Source: DATBDM01 sp036269915
GTDB taxonomy: Bacteria; Actinomycetota; Thermoleophilia; Solirubrobacterales; Solirubrobacteraceae
DNA length: 6,830 nt
Direction: 5' to 3'
NCBI GenBank assembly: GCA_036269915.1
Contig: DATBDM010000221.1
Location: 1 to 6,830, forward strand
This document shows, piece by piece, positions 1 to 5,979 of the stretch. The notes beneath the pieces were generated by a model. That model was given only the letters and a program-made list of their open reading frames with translations. It was not told the origin of the DNA and did no database searches. The first letter of the stretch is position 1, and every line of letters begins with the position of its first letter. Both the position numbers and the translations under genes were made by a program.

Positions 1-668
1 CGGCCGAGCCGCGGCGGCTGAAGCTGCTGTGGACCTACGGCGACCAGCTCGAGTGGGAGCCGGTGCTCGCCGCCCGCTCGACCGAGCGCGACCAGAACGG
101 GCTCGACGCGGGCCGCCAGGCTGCCTGGCTGCGCCGCGTCCGGCGCGACTCGGGCATGCCGATCGTCGCCCAGCAGCGGCGCTACGCCGCGCCGACCGTG
201 CACGCCTGCCGCGCCGTGGTCGCCGTGCGTGAGCGCTGGCCGGAGCGCGCCGAAGCGTTCCTGCGCCACCTGCGCGTGCTGATCATGGGCGGGGAGATGG
301 CCGACGACTCGGACGCGTTCGAGATCGCCGCCGAGCGCGCCGGGCTGCCGGTACGCGAGCTGGCGGCGTACGCCGGCACCCCGGAGGTCGAGGCGGCGCT
401 GCAGGCCGACGCACGCGCGGCGCGGGGCCGGCGCTGCCCGTCGCTCGTGGTGGCCGCGACGGGCGCCGAGCTGACCGACGAGGCGCTCGAGCCGCTGGTG
501 CCGCGCGCCGATCCCGCCGACGTCGCGGAAGTGCTCGCCTGGGCGCCGTATCCGCTGGCGACCGTCGAGGTCGCGGCGATCTGCCGCCGCGCCGTGCGCG
601 AGGAGCTCGAGTCGAGCGGCGCGCGCTTCGAGGCCGTCGACGGCGACGGCTACTGGTCGCTCGGCTGA
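1..668 (+). CDS. DsbA family protein (FrnE-like, thioredoxin fold), 5' end missing
   Basis: The reading frame is open from the left edge (first full codon at 3) to TGA at 666-668, giving 221 visible residues. The visible part opens with an EPRRLKLLW...YGDQLEW stretch. In FrnE-like DsbA proteins this follows directly after the CPWSW-type active site, so I infer that only the first 15-30 residues, including the redox cysteines, lie outside the window. The middle is the usual helical insertion; the late segment RRCPSLVV followed by short strands fits the thioredoxin-fold cis-Pro region (CPS, about base 435). Family members act in thiol-disulfide exchange or as related isomerases/transferases; the exact substrate cannot be told. 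The GTG at 63 is an internal codon, not the start, because homologous sequence continues upstream of it. It lies 42 bases before the MauE-like gene on the same strand. The family call is fairly secure; the function is not. Confidence 0.8.
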   Translation, partial: AEPRRLKLLWTYGDQLEWEPVLAARSTERDQNGLDAGRQAAWLRRVRRDSGMPIVAQQRRYAAPTVHACRAVVAVRERWPERAEAFLRHLRVLIMGGEMADDSDAFEIAAERAGLPVRELAAYAGTPEVEAALQADARAARGRRCPSLVVAATGAELTDEALEPLVPRADPADVAEVLAWAPYPLATVEVAAICRRAVREELESSGARFEAVDGDGYWSLG

Positions 669-694
669 CCGGGGACATCGCCGGGCGCATGCGG

Positions 695-700
695 TAGCTT
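695..700 (+). promoter_or_regulatory. Possible -10 box of the mau-like gene pair
   Basis: TAGCTT fits the actinobacterial TANNNT -10 pattern and ends 10 bases before the ATG at 711, inside the 42-base gap after the DsbA-family gene. There is no Shine-Dalgarno sequence in front of that ATG, which fits a leaderless or very short-leader transcript. No convincing -35 is visible. Read-through from the upstream gene is equally possible. Confidence 0.3.
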
Positions 701-710
701 CCGCGCCTCG

Positions 711-1586
711 ATGGTCTCCGTCGTCGCCTGCCTCATCGGCGCGCTCGTGCTAATCGCCGCCGCCTGCCTCAAGCTCGCGGACGGGAACGGCTCGCGAGCG
801 GCGCTCGCCACCTACGGGCTGCGCGGTGACGCGGCCGCGCGGGCGTGGGCCGCGCTCGTCGCGGTCGAGCTCGCGCTCGCGGTCGGCGTCGGCGCAGGGG
901 TCGACGGCGCCGCGTGGGGCGCCGCCGCGCTGATGGCCGTGTTCACCGTCGCCCAGGCCACCGCGCTGATCTCCGGGCGGGCGGGCGCGCCGTGCGCGTG
1001 CTTCGGCGCACGCGGCTCGCTGTCGCGGGCCACGCTCGGGCGCTCGGTCCTGCTCACCGCGGGCTTCGCCGTGCTGCCGCTGCTCCCGCGCGAGGCGATG
1101 AGCACGGACGCATGGCTCGGCGTCGGCCTCGGCGCGGCGCTGCTCGGGCTCGCCGCGCTCGGCGTTCTCGTGCTCGCCCTCGCCCGGGAGGTCGGCGCGC
1201 TGCGCATGCAGCTCGTCCCGCAGGGCGCGCTGGAGATCCCCCACGAGGGGCCGGAGCTCGGCGGCCATACCGCACTCGGCGACCAGTACCCGGACCTCGG
1301 CGCCCGCCTCGGGCTCGCCGTCTTCACCTCCGAGGGCTGCGGCATGTGCCGGGCGCTGAAGCCGTCGATCGACGCGTTCGGCCGTGACCCCTTCGTCACG
1401 CTGCGCACGTTCGACGAGCACGAGGACGCGGAGGTGTGGGCGGCCGCCGACGTCCCCGGCAGCCCCTACGCCGTGGTGGTCGACGGCCAGGGGACCGTGC
1501 TCGCCAAGGGGACGTTCAACTCCCCCGCGCAGCTCGAGTCCGTGCTCGCCGCCGCCGAGCGCCGCCGCGAGGCCGTCGGTGGCTGA
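711..1586 (+). CDS. MauE-like membrane protein fused to a thioredoxin-like domain
   Basis: A 291-aa protein of two parts. Residues 1-160 hold about five hydrophobic segments (roughly 2-22, 46-64, 68-88, 110-126, 133-158), with the MauE/DoxX-type signature CACFG at 95-99. Residues 200-285 form a thioredoxin-like domain with a CGMC active site (C210, C213) and a likely cis-Pro loop GSPYAVVVD around P252. In methylamine utilisation clusters MauE (membrane) and MauD (thioredoxin-like) are separate proteins that help form the disulfides of the MauA light chain; here both activities sit in one chain. The presumed job is passing oxidising or isomerising equivalents across the membrane to the cysteine-rich protein encoded next, whose GTG start overlaps this stop by 8 bases (GTGGCTGA). 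The start is the ATG at 711, the first in frame after the preceding stop. DoxX-like relatives are an alternative for the N-terminal half, but the CxCFG motif and the neighbour favour MauE. Confidence 0.85.
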   Translation: MVSVVACLIGALVLIAAACLKLADGNGSRAALATYGLRGDAAARAWAALVAVELALAVGVGAGVDGAAWGAAALMAVFTVAQATALISGRAGAPCACFGARGSLSRATLGRSVLLTAGFAVLPLLPREAMSTDAWLGVGLGAALLGLAALGVLVLALAREVGALRMQLVPQGALEIPHEGPELGGHTALGDQYPDLGARLGLAVFTSEGCGMCRALKPSIDAFGRDPFVTLRTFDEHEDAEVWAAADVPGSPYAVVVDGQGTVLAKGTFNSPAQLESVLAAAERRREAVGG

Positions 1587-2145
1587 GCGGCTCTCGGACC
1601 GGCTCGCGTCGGACACCTCGCGGCGCGGCTTCCTCGCCCGCGTGGGCGGCGCCGTGCTCGCCGCCGCGGGCGCGCCGACCGCCGCGTCGCTGATCAAGCC
1701 CGGCGAGGCCGAGGCGTTCCACTTCTGCGGGCACATCTACACCACCGACTCCTGCCCGCACCCGACCGGCATCCCGCGCGTGGACAGCCGCAACCTGCCG
1801 CTGCGCGCCGGCGACGGGCATCCGGTCGACGACCTCGGCCGGTTGATCGACAAGCAGCGCCGTCCGGTCGACGAGCACGGCCGGCTGCTGCGCGACCTCG
1901 ACGGCGAGCCGCTGCCGAAGGCCAGCCGCACCCCCGTCTGCAAGGCCGTCGGGGAGACCTACGGCTTCCCGTCCCAGCTCGACGGCGCCTGGTATCGCTG
2001 CTGCCACGGCAAGGTGCGCAAGCTCGTCGACTGCTGCGGATACACCCGCAACCGCATCAACGGCGACGCCGCGCTGACCGGCTACTGCTACAAGGGCCGC
2101 AAGGTCTTCTGCGTCATGTACTTCCAGACCAAGGTCTCGTGCTGA
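1579..2145 (+). CDS. Tat-exported methylamine dehydrogenase light chain (MauA)-like protein lacking the second TTQ tryptophan
   Basis: 188 aa from a GTG at 1579, whose first 8 bases overlap the end of the MauE-like gene, implying translational coupling. Residues 13-46 are a twin-arginine signal (TSRRGFLA, then a hydrophobic stretch), as in true MauA. The mature part has ten cysteines (50, 59, 121, 141, 142, 152, 153, 170, 178, 188). Residues 151-155 (DCCGY) match the highly conserved MauA motif. AW-x-x-CC at 137-142 lines up with the region of MauA Trp57, so W138 corresponds to the first TTQ residue. The position before C178, where MauA has Trp108, is F177. TTQ needs both tryptophans, so the standard cofactor should not form. 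Residues 69-112 are a tandem-repeat insert absent from MauA. I infer a secreted, disulfide-rich MauA relative matured by the upstream MauE-thioredoxin fusion. Methylamine oxidation is not supported. The alignment was done by eye and from memory. Confidence 0.75.
   Translation: MAERLSDRLASDTSRRGFLARVGGAVLAAAGAPTAASLIKPGEAEAFHFCGHIYTTDSCPHPTGIPRVDSRNLPLRAGDGHPVDDLGRLIDKQRRPVDEHGRLLRDLDGEPLPKASRTPVCKAVGETYGFPSQLDGAWYRCCHGKVRKLVDCCGYTRNRINGDAALTGYCYKGRKVFCVMYFQTKVSC
1783..1914 (+). repeat. Six tandem 7-8 residue coding repeats in the MauA-like protein
   Basis: Residues 69-112 divide into six consecutive units: 69-75, 76-83, 84-90, 91-97, 98-104 and 105-112. The loose consensus is D-x-x-G-R-P/L-V/I/L, best seen in DDLGRLI and DEHGRLL. 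The segment contains no cysteine and lies between the second and third cysteines of the mature protein. It is charged and Asp/Arg-rich, with a regular hydrophobic residue at each unit end, as in beta-hairpin or solenoid repeats. The DNA is diverged between units, so this is a protein-level repeat rather than a recent DNA expansion. Confidence 0.65.
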
Positions 2146-2152
2146 CGCTCGG

Positions 2153-2677
2153 CTACTCGTACCGGGGCCGCTCCTCGCCGATGCCCGGACCGTCGGCCTT
2201 CCGGGCTGGGCCGGTCAGCGCGCTGCGCTCGATCAGCATCATGGCCTCGGCGGTCTCGTCCAGCGAGGCCCTGCGCTCGCCCGGGACGATCGCCGTCACC
2301 GGCAGTCCGAGCCCCCTGATGCGCCGGATCAGATCACGCCGGAGCCACTTCGAGGTGCGGCGCGGCAGCGTCGAGACGATGATCGCGTCGAAGCTCCCGT
2401 CCTCGACCGCGGTCTGCACGGCGATGAACGGATCGGCGTCCGCGGCGCCCACCAGGCTCGCCACCGGCTTGCGCGCGGCCCGGCTCAGGAGCGGGATCGC
2501 CGATTCGAGCGTCCAGTCCGCGGCCTTGCGGCTCGGTGCGTCGGGGATCAGCAGCGTGAACTCGGTCGGGCCGGCCCTCGCAAGCCGAGCGACCTCGTCG
2601 AGCAGCCGCGGCGTCGACGCCGTCCGGTTGGCCACGACGAGCACTCGCGTGATCGCTGTGGACTCCATGATGAGCAT
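2153..2677 (-). CDS. Universal-stress-like / nucleotide-binding-fold conserved protein
   Basis: 174 aa, read leftwards. It begins with a beta-strand typical of Rossmann-like USP folds (TRVLVVANRTA, residues 10-20), followed by a helix (LLDEVARLA) and a second strand (FTLLIP, 40-45). A third strand and loop, FDAIIVSTLPRR, sits at 96-107, and LGLPVTAIVP is at 123-132. This fits short actinobacterial USP-like proteins of unknown role, probably cytosolic. The C-terminal 40 residues are polar and probably disordered. The start at 2677 is preceded by GGGA seven bases upstream; the ATG at 2668 is an in-frame alternative. The gene faces the MauA-like gene tail to tail with 7 bases between stops and is divergent from the membrane-propeller gene (45-base gap). 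It is not obviously part of the redox theme. The frame stays open far upstream (to about 4063), but that part is antisense to the propeller gene. Confidence 0.75.
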   Translation of the reverse strand: MLIMESTAITRVLVVANRTASTPRLLDEVARLARAGPTEFTLLIPDAPSRKAADWTLESAIPLLSRAARKPVASLVGAADADPFIAVQTAVEDGSFDAIIVSTLPRRTSKWLRRDLIRRIRGLGLPVTAIVPGERRASLDETAEAMMLIERSALTGPARKADGPGIGEERPRYE

Positions 2678-2722
2678 TCGACTGTCCCACGGGCGCGCCG
2701 GACGGCGCAAGGGCCGCGCAGC

Positions 2723-4213
2723 ATGCTGACCGTGGCGCTGGTGCTCGCCGCCGTCGCCGCCGGCGTGACCGGGTCGTGGTCGCCGTGCGGGTTCTCGATG
2801 GTCGACACGCTCGCGCCGCACGGCTACGCCGGGCGCATGCGCGTGACGATCGCCGCCTGCGCGACGTTCGCGCTCGGCGCGCTCGTCGGCGGCGTCGTCA
2901 CCTTCGGCGGGTTGTCGCTGCTCGGCTCCGCGCTGGGCGCGGGCGGCACGACCGCCGCCGCGGTCGCGGGCGCGGTCGCGCTCGCCGCGGCGATCGGGGA
3001 GCTGCGCGGTGCGCGGATCGTCCCGCAGGTCCGGCGGCAGGTCCCCGAGTCGTGGCGGCGCGTGCTCCCGGTCCCGCTCGCCGCCGGGCTCTACGGCGTG
3101 CTGCTCGGGCTCGGCTTCACGACCTTCATCCTCACCTTCGCCGTCTGGGCTCTCGCCGGCACGAGCATCGCGCTCGGCGATCCCTCGCTCGGCCTCCTGG
3201 TCGGGCTCGGCTTCGGCCTCGGCCGGCTGGTGCCGGTCGTCGTCCTCGCGCCCGCCGCAGGGACCGAGTGGGGCACCGACGCCCACGCCGCGATGGCGGA
3301 GCGGCCGGCGATCCTGCGCGGCATGCGAGCGGTCGACGCGGTCGCGCTCGCCGTCTGCGCGCTGGCGCTCGCGACCGCTCCGGCGCAGGCCGCGACGCGC
3401 CAGATCGCCGCGAACGCGACCGACCCATCGCTCGACGGCGCGACGCTCGCCTGGCACGACGCCTCCGGCGCCGGCGTCCTGCGCGTCGGCGCGACGCTGA
3501 CGCCCGCGCCCGGCCCGAAGCCGGCGGTCGGCGACGGGCGCGTCGCCTGGATCGCCGACGGCGCCGTGCATGTGCGCGGCGGCGACCTCCCCGCCGATCT
3601 GGTGATCCCGGACCCGCGCGCGCGCAACGTCGCGGTCAGCGCGGGCTGGGTCGCGTGGCGCACGACCGCGGGCGGCCTCGAGTCGATCGCCACCGCGCGG
3701 CTGCCGACCGGCGAGCCGGGCCAGAGCGGCGTCGCCGCCACGGGCCGCATGCTCGGACGCCCCGCGCTCTCCGGGTCCACGCTGGTCTTTCACGTCACGA
3801 CCGCCGGCGGCGCGGTGATCCGCGTGATCGACCTGGCCACGGGCCGGCGCTCGACGCTCCGCTCGCAGCACCGGTCGATGCTGCTGAACCCGTCCGCGCT
3901 CGGCACCTCGCTCGTCTACGTGCGCTCGACCTACCGGCGCCAGCAGCTCCTGCTCGGCAAGTTCGCCAAGGGACGCGTCGGCGGCGACCGCGTGCTCTAC
4001 TCGACCACGCCGACCGGCCGGCGCGACGACACGCACGAGCCCGGCTACAACACGCACGAGCACTACCCCGGCGGCCTCTACCCACGGCCGCCGGCCGGCC
4101 GCTCGGACACGCTGTGGACGACCGCGCTCGGCCCCGGCGCCGCGTACGTGACGCGCCTGCGCCAGCGCACGGGCAAGCCCACGCGAGCCGTGATCCTGCG
4201 CGTCACCCGCTGA
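2723..4213 (+). CDS. DsbD/CcdA-like membrane domain joined to an exported beta-propeller domain
   Basis: 496 aa; ATG at 2723 preceded by AAGGG (2709-2713) at 9-base spacing. Residues 1-180 have about five hydrophobic segments. The first ends in SWSPCGFSMVD (C22), resembling the SPC motif of DsbD/CcdA thiol-electron transporters. The usual partner cysteine in the fourth segment is not seen; TM4 reads GFTTF (131-135). C46 in TM2 and C212 in TM6 are the only other cysteines. The basic loop at 94-114 should be cytoplasmic. Residues 201-224 form a sixth segment ending in APAQA, very like a signal peptide with an AxA cleavage site. Residues 225-496 carry repeated strands of the type P-x-L-x-G-x-x-L-A-W (around 238, 268, 305, 348, 392, 465), suggesting a six-bladed TolB/YncE-like propeller outside the membrane. 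A His-rich loop (H438, H445, H447) interrupts the last blades. Role unknown; the mau-like neighbours suggest a redox or cofactor task. Confidence 0.7.
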   Translation: MLTVALVLAAVAAGVTGSWSPCGFSMVDTLAPHGYAGRMRVTIAACATFALGALVGGVVTFGGLSLLGSALGAGGTTAAAVAGAVALAAAIGELRGARIVPQVRRQVPESWRRVLPVPLAAGLYGVLLGLGFTTFILTFAVWALAGTSIALGDPSLGLLVGLGFGLGRLVPVVVLAPAAGTEWGTDAHAAMAERPAILRGMRAVDAVALAVCALALATAPAQAATRQIAANATDPSLDGATLAWHDASGAGVLRVGATLTPAPGPKPAVGDGRVAWIADGAVHVRGGDLPADLVIPDPRARNVAVSAGWVAWRTTAGGLESIATARLPTGEPGQSGVAATGRMLGRPALSGSTLVFHVTTAGGAVIRVIDLATGRRSTLRSQHRSMLLNPSALGTSLVYVRSTYRRQQLLLGKFAKGRVGGDRVLYSTTPTGRRDDTHEPGYNTHEHYPGGLYPRPPAGRSDTLWTTALGPGAAYVTRLRQRTGKPTRAVILRVTR

Positions 4214-4219
4214 GGCGCA

Positions 4220-4915
4220 CTACGCGGCCCACGCCTCGAGGACGCCGAGCAGCTCGCGGGCGTCGTCGACCACCACGTCGGCGCCCGCCAGCGCCTCGCG
4301 ACCGAACGGGCCCGTCGCCACAGCGGCGACGCGCAGGCCGTCGGCGCGCGCGCAGGCGATGTCGCGCGGAGTGTCGCCGACGACCGCCGTCCGCGCGCGC
4401 GGCCATGGCGGATCCGCCGCGCGCGCCCGCGCGATCGGCGGCAGCGCCTCGCGCTGCTCATCGTCGGAGCCGAAGCCGCCCTGGCCGGGGGTGAAGTGGC
4501 GCCCGAGGCCGGCGCGGTCGAGCTTGAGCCGCGCGACCGCCTCGAGGTTGCCGGTCACCAGCGAGAGCCGGAACTCCTCGGGCCGCCCCGCGAGCGCGTC
4601 GAGCAGCTCGGGGATCCCGGGCGCGACCTTCGCCGAGAGGTCCGCGGGACACAGCGTCTCGTACGCGTGCACCGCCGCCGCCTGCACCTCCGGCCAGCGC
4701 GCGTCGGCCGCATGCCCGTCGACGCCCGCGAGCTCGAGCAGGTCGCGCACGATCGCTCCGTCGGTCCGGCCGGCCGCCTCGACCCGTCCGTCGAGGCGCC
4801 CGACGCCGTGGATCGTCGACGCCGCCTCCATCAGCGCCTGCGCGTGCTCCCTCGAGGCACGCTGCAGCAGCGTGCCGTCGATGTCGAAGAGCAGCAGGAG
4901 CGGGGTTGCGCTCAG
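4220..4915 (-). CDS. HAD-superfamily hydrolase (phosphatase-like), probable CTG start
   Basis: 231 aa if started at CTG 4915-4913. The N-terminus then reads MSATPLLLLFDIDGTLL, with the nucleophile D11 and acid/base D13 of HAD motif I. Motif II is VTGN (T121), and motif IV is GDTPRD with D181 and D185. A helical cap (about 20-95, including GRTDGAIVR) fits the phosphoglycolate phosphatase/beta-phosphoglucomutase-like subclass. Likely reaction: Mg2+-dependent dephosphorylation of a small phosphorylated metabolite; substrate unknown. The first ATG in frame (4831) would delete motif I, and no ATG, GTG or TTG exists in frame between it and the M42 gene. The CTG overlaps the M42 stop as CTGA, the usual 4-base coupling geometry. 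A short GGA lies 9 bases upstream. It is the last gene of the - strand operon, ending 6 bases from the convergent propeller gene. Confidence 0.85.
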   Translation of the reverse strand: MSATPLLLLFDIDGTLLQRASREHAQALMEAASTIHGVGRLDGRVEAAGRTDGAIVRDLLELAGVDGHAADARWPEVQAAAVHAYETLCPADLSAKVAPGIPELLDALAGRPEEFRLSLVTGNLEAVARLKLDRAGLGRHFTPGQGGFGSDDEQREALPPIARARAADPPWPRARTAVVGDTPRDIACARADGLRVAAVATGPFGREALAGADVVVDDARELLGVLEAWAA

Positions 4916-5967
4916 CGGCGGAAGTCCAGGTCGGCGGTGAGGCGCTTGGCGAAGGCGGCGATCAGCTTCGCGGCGTTCGCGATGTCGTCGAGCTGCACGA
5001 GCTCGACGGGCGAGTGCATGTAGCGCAGCGGCACGGAGACGACGCCCGTCGGGATGCCGGCGCGCGCGATGTGGAAGGCGTCGGCGTCGGTGCCCGTCGC
5101 GCGCGCGGACGCGCTGACCGTGAAGGGGATCCCCTCGGCCTCGGCGGTCTCGTGCAGCAGCTCGTAGACCTGCGGGTCGAGCGTCGAGCCGCGCGTGAGC
5201 ACCGGGCCGGTGCCGAAGCGGTGACGGCCCAGCTCCTTCTCGTCGTGGCCGGGCGGCGTCGTCTCGAAGGTCACGTCGACCGCGATCGCGATGTCGGGCG
5301 ACAGCGAGTACGCGGTGGTGCGCGCGCCGCCGAAGGTGATCTCCTCCTGCGCCACGGCGCAGGCGAAGACGTCGCCGGGCGCGCCGCCCTCCTCGGCGAG
5401 GAGCCGCGCGGCCTCGTAGGCGACGAAGCAGCCGACGCGGTTGTCCATCGAGCGCGACGCGACGCGGTCGTTGGGGAACTCCACGGGCGCGACGTCGATC
5501 ACCGCGACGTCGCCGATGCGCACGAGCCCGCGCGCCTCGTCGCCGTCCTTCGCGCCGATGTCGATGTGCAGGTCCGAGAGCTTGGGCGCCTGCTTTCGGT
5601 CCTCGTCGCGCAGCAGGTGGATCGGCCGCTTGCCGACGATGCCTCCGATCGCGCCGCCGCGCGTCGCGAGCTTCAGGCGCTGGCCGACGAGGATCATCGG
5701 GTCCCAGCCGCCGACGCCGGTGAACCAGAGGAAGCCGTCGTCGTCGATGTGGTGGACGATCAGGCCGATCTCGTCGATGTGCCCGACGATCGCCAGCGAC
5801 GGCCCGCCGGCGGTGCCGGCGACGCGGGCCACGGTCGAGCCGACGGTGTCGTGGGTGACCTCGGCGAAGGCGGCGGCCGCCTCGCGGAACACCGCGGCGG
5901 CGGGCTGCTCGTACCCGGAGGGGCCGGGCGCGGCGAGCAGCCGTCGAAGGACGTCAGGGAGGGGCAT
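4912..5967 (-). CDS. M42 family metallo-aminopeptidase
   Basis: 351 aa, the normal length for the family (glutamyl aminopeptidase/CelM/FrvX/YsdC-like), which forms large tetrahedral dodecameric cytosolic peptidases that trim N-terminal residues from short peptides. The full active-site set is visible. GHIDEIG (62-68) supplies H63 and D65; SMDNRVG (173-179) supplies the bridging D175; QEEITFGGA (207-215) supplies the catalytic E208 and a metal-binding E209; D231 and H318 (MHSP) complete the two-metal site. The N-terminal SGYE (17-20) is also typical. The start ATG at 5967 has no Shine-Dalgarno and lies 12 bases after the VOC stop, so it is probably translated by coupling. Its TGA overlaps the start of the HAD gene. 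All key residues are present, so activity is expected; the peptide specificity cannot be read. Confidence 0.93.
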   Translation of the reverse strand: MPLPDVLRRLLAAPGPSGYEQPAAAVFREAAAAFAEVTHDTVGSTVARVAGTAGGPSLAIVGHIDEIGLIVHHIDDDGFLWFTGVGGWDPMILVGQRLKLATRGGAIGGIVGKRPIHLLRDEDRKQAPKLSDLHIDIGAKDGDEARGLVRIGDVAVIDVAPVEFPNDRVASRSMDNRVGCFVAYEAARLLAEEGGAPGDVFACAVAQEEITFGGARTTAYSLSPDIAIAVDVTFETTPPGHDEKELGRHRFGTGPVLTRGSTLDPQVYELLHETAEAEGIPFTVSASARATGTDADAFHIARAGIPTGVVSVPLRYMHSPVELVQLDDIANAAKLIAAFAKRLTADLDFRR

Positions 5968-5979
5968 GGCCGGGCCATG

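Noticed and set aside
750..1736. - strand open frame (328 aa) opposite the MauE-like gene
   Set aside because: Low-complexity Ala/Arg/Glu-rich translation with no motif; the + strand carries CxCFG and CGMC motifs and clear membrane segments.
2139..2729. + strand open frame (196 aa) opposite the USP-like gene
   Set aside because: Ser/Arg-rich translation without a fold; the - strand frame shows a convincing Rossmann-like pattern.
2678..4063. Long - strand open frame continuous with the USP-like gene (would give a 636-aa protein)
   Set aside because: Upstream of 2677 the translation is low-complexity Arg/Ala/Gly/Asp-rich sequence, antisense to the propeller gene. USP-fold homology begins only at about residue 10 from the 2677 start.
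4212..4237. GAGGCG...CGCCTC inverted repeat (14-base loop) at the propeller/HAD convergent junction as a terminator
   Set aside because: There is no T-tract on either strand, the stem is only 6 bp, and most of it lies inside the HAD coding end. Short inverted repeats are expected by chance at this GC content.
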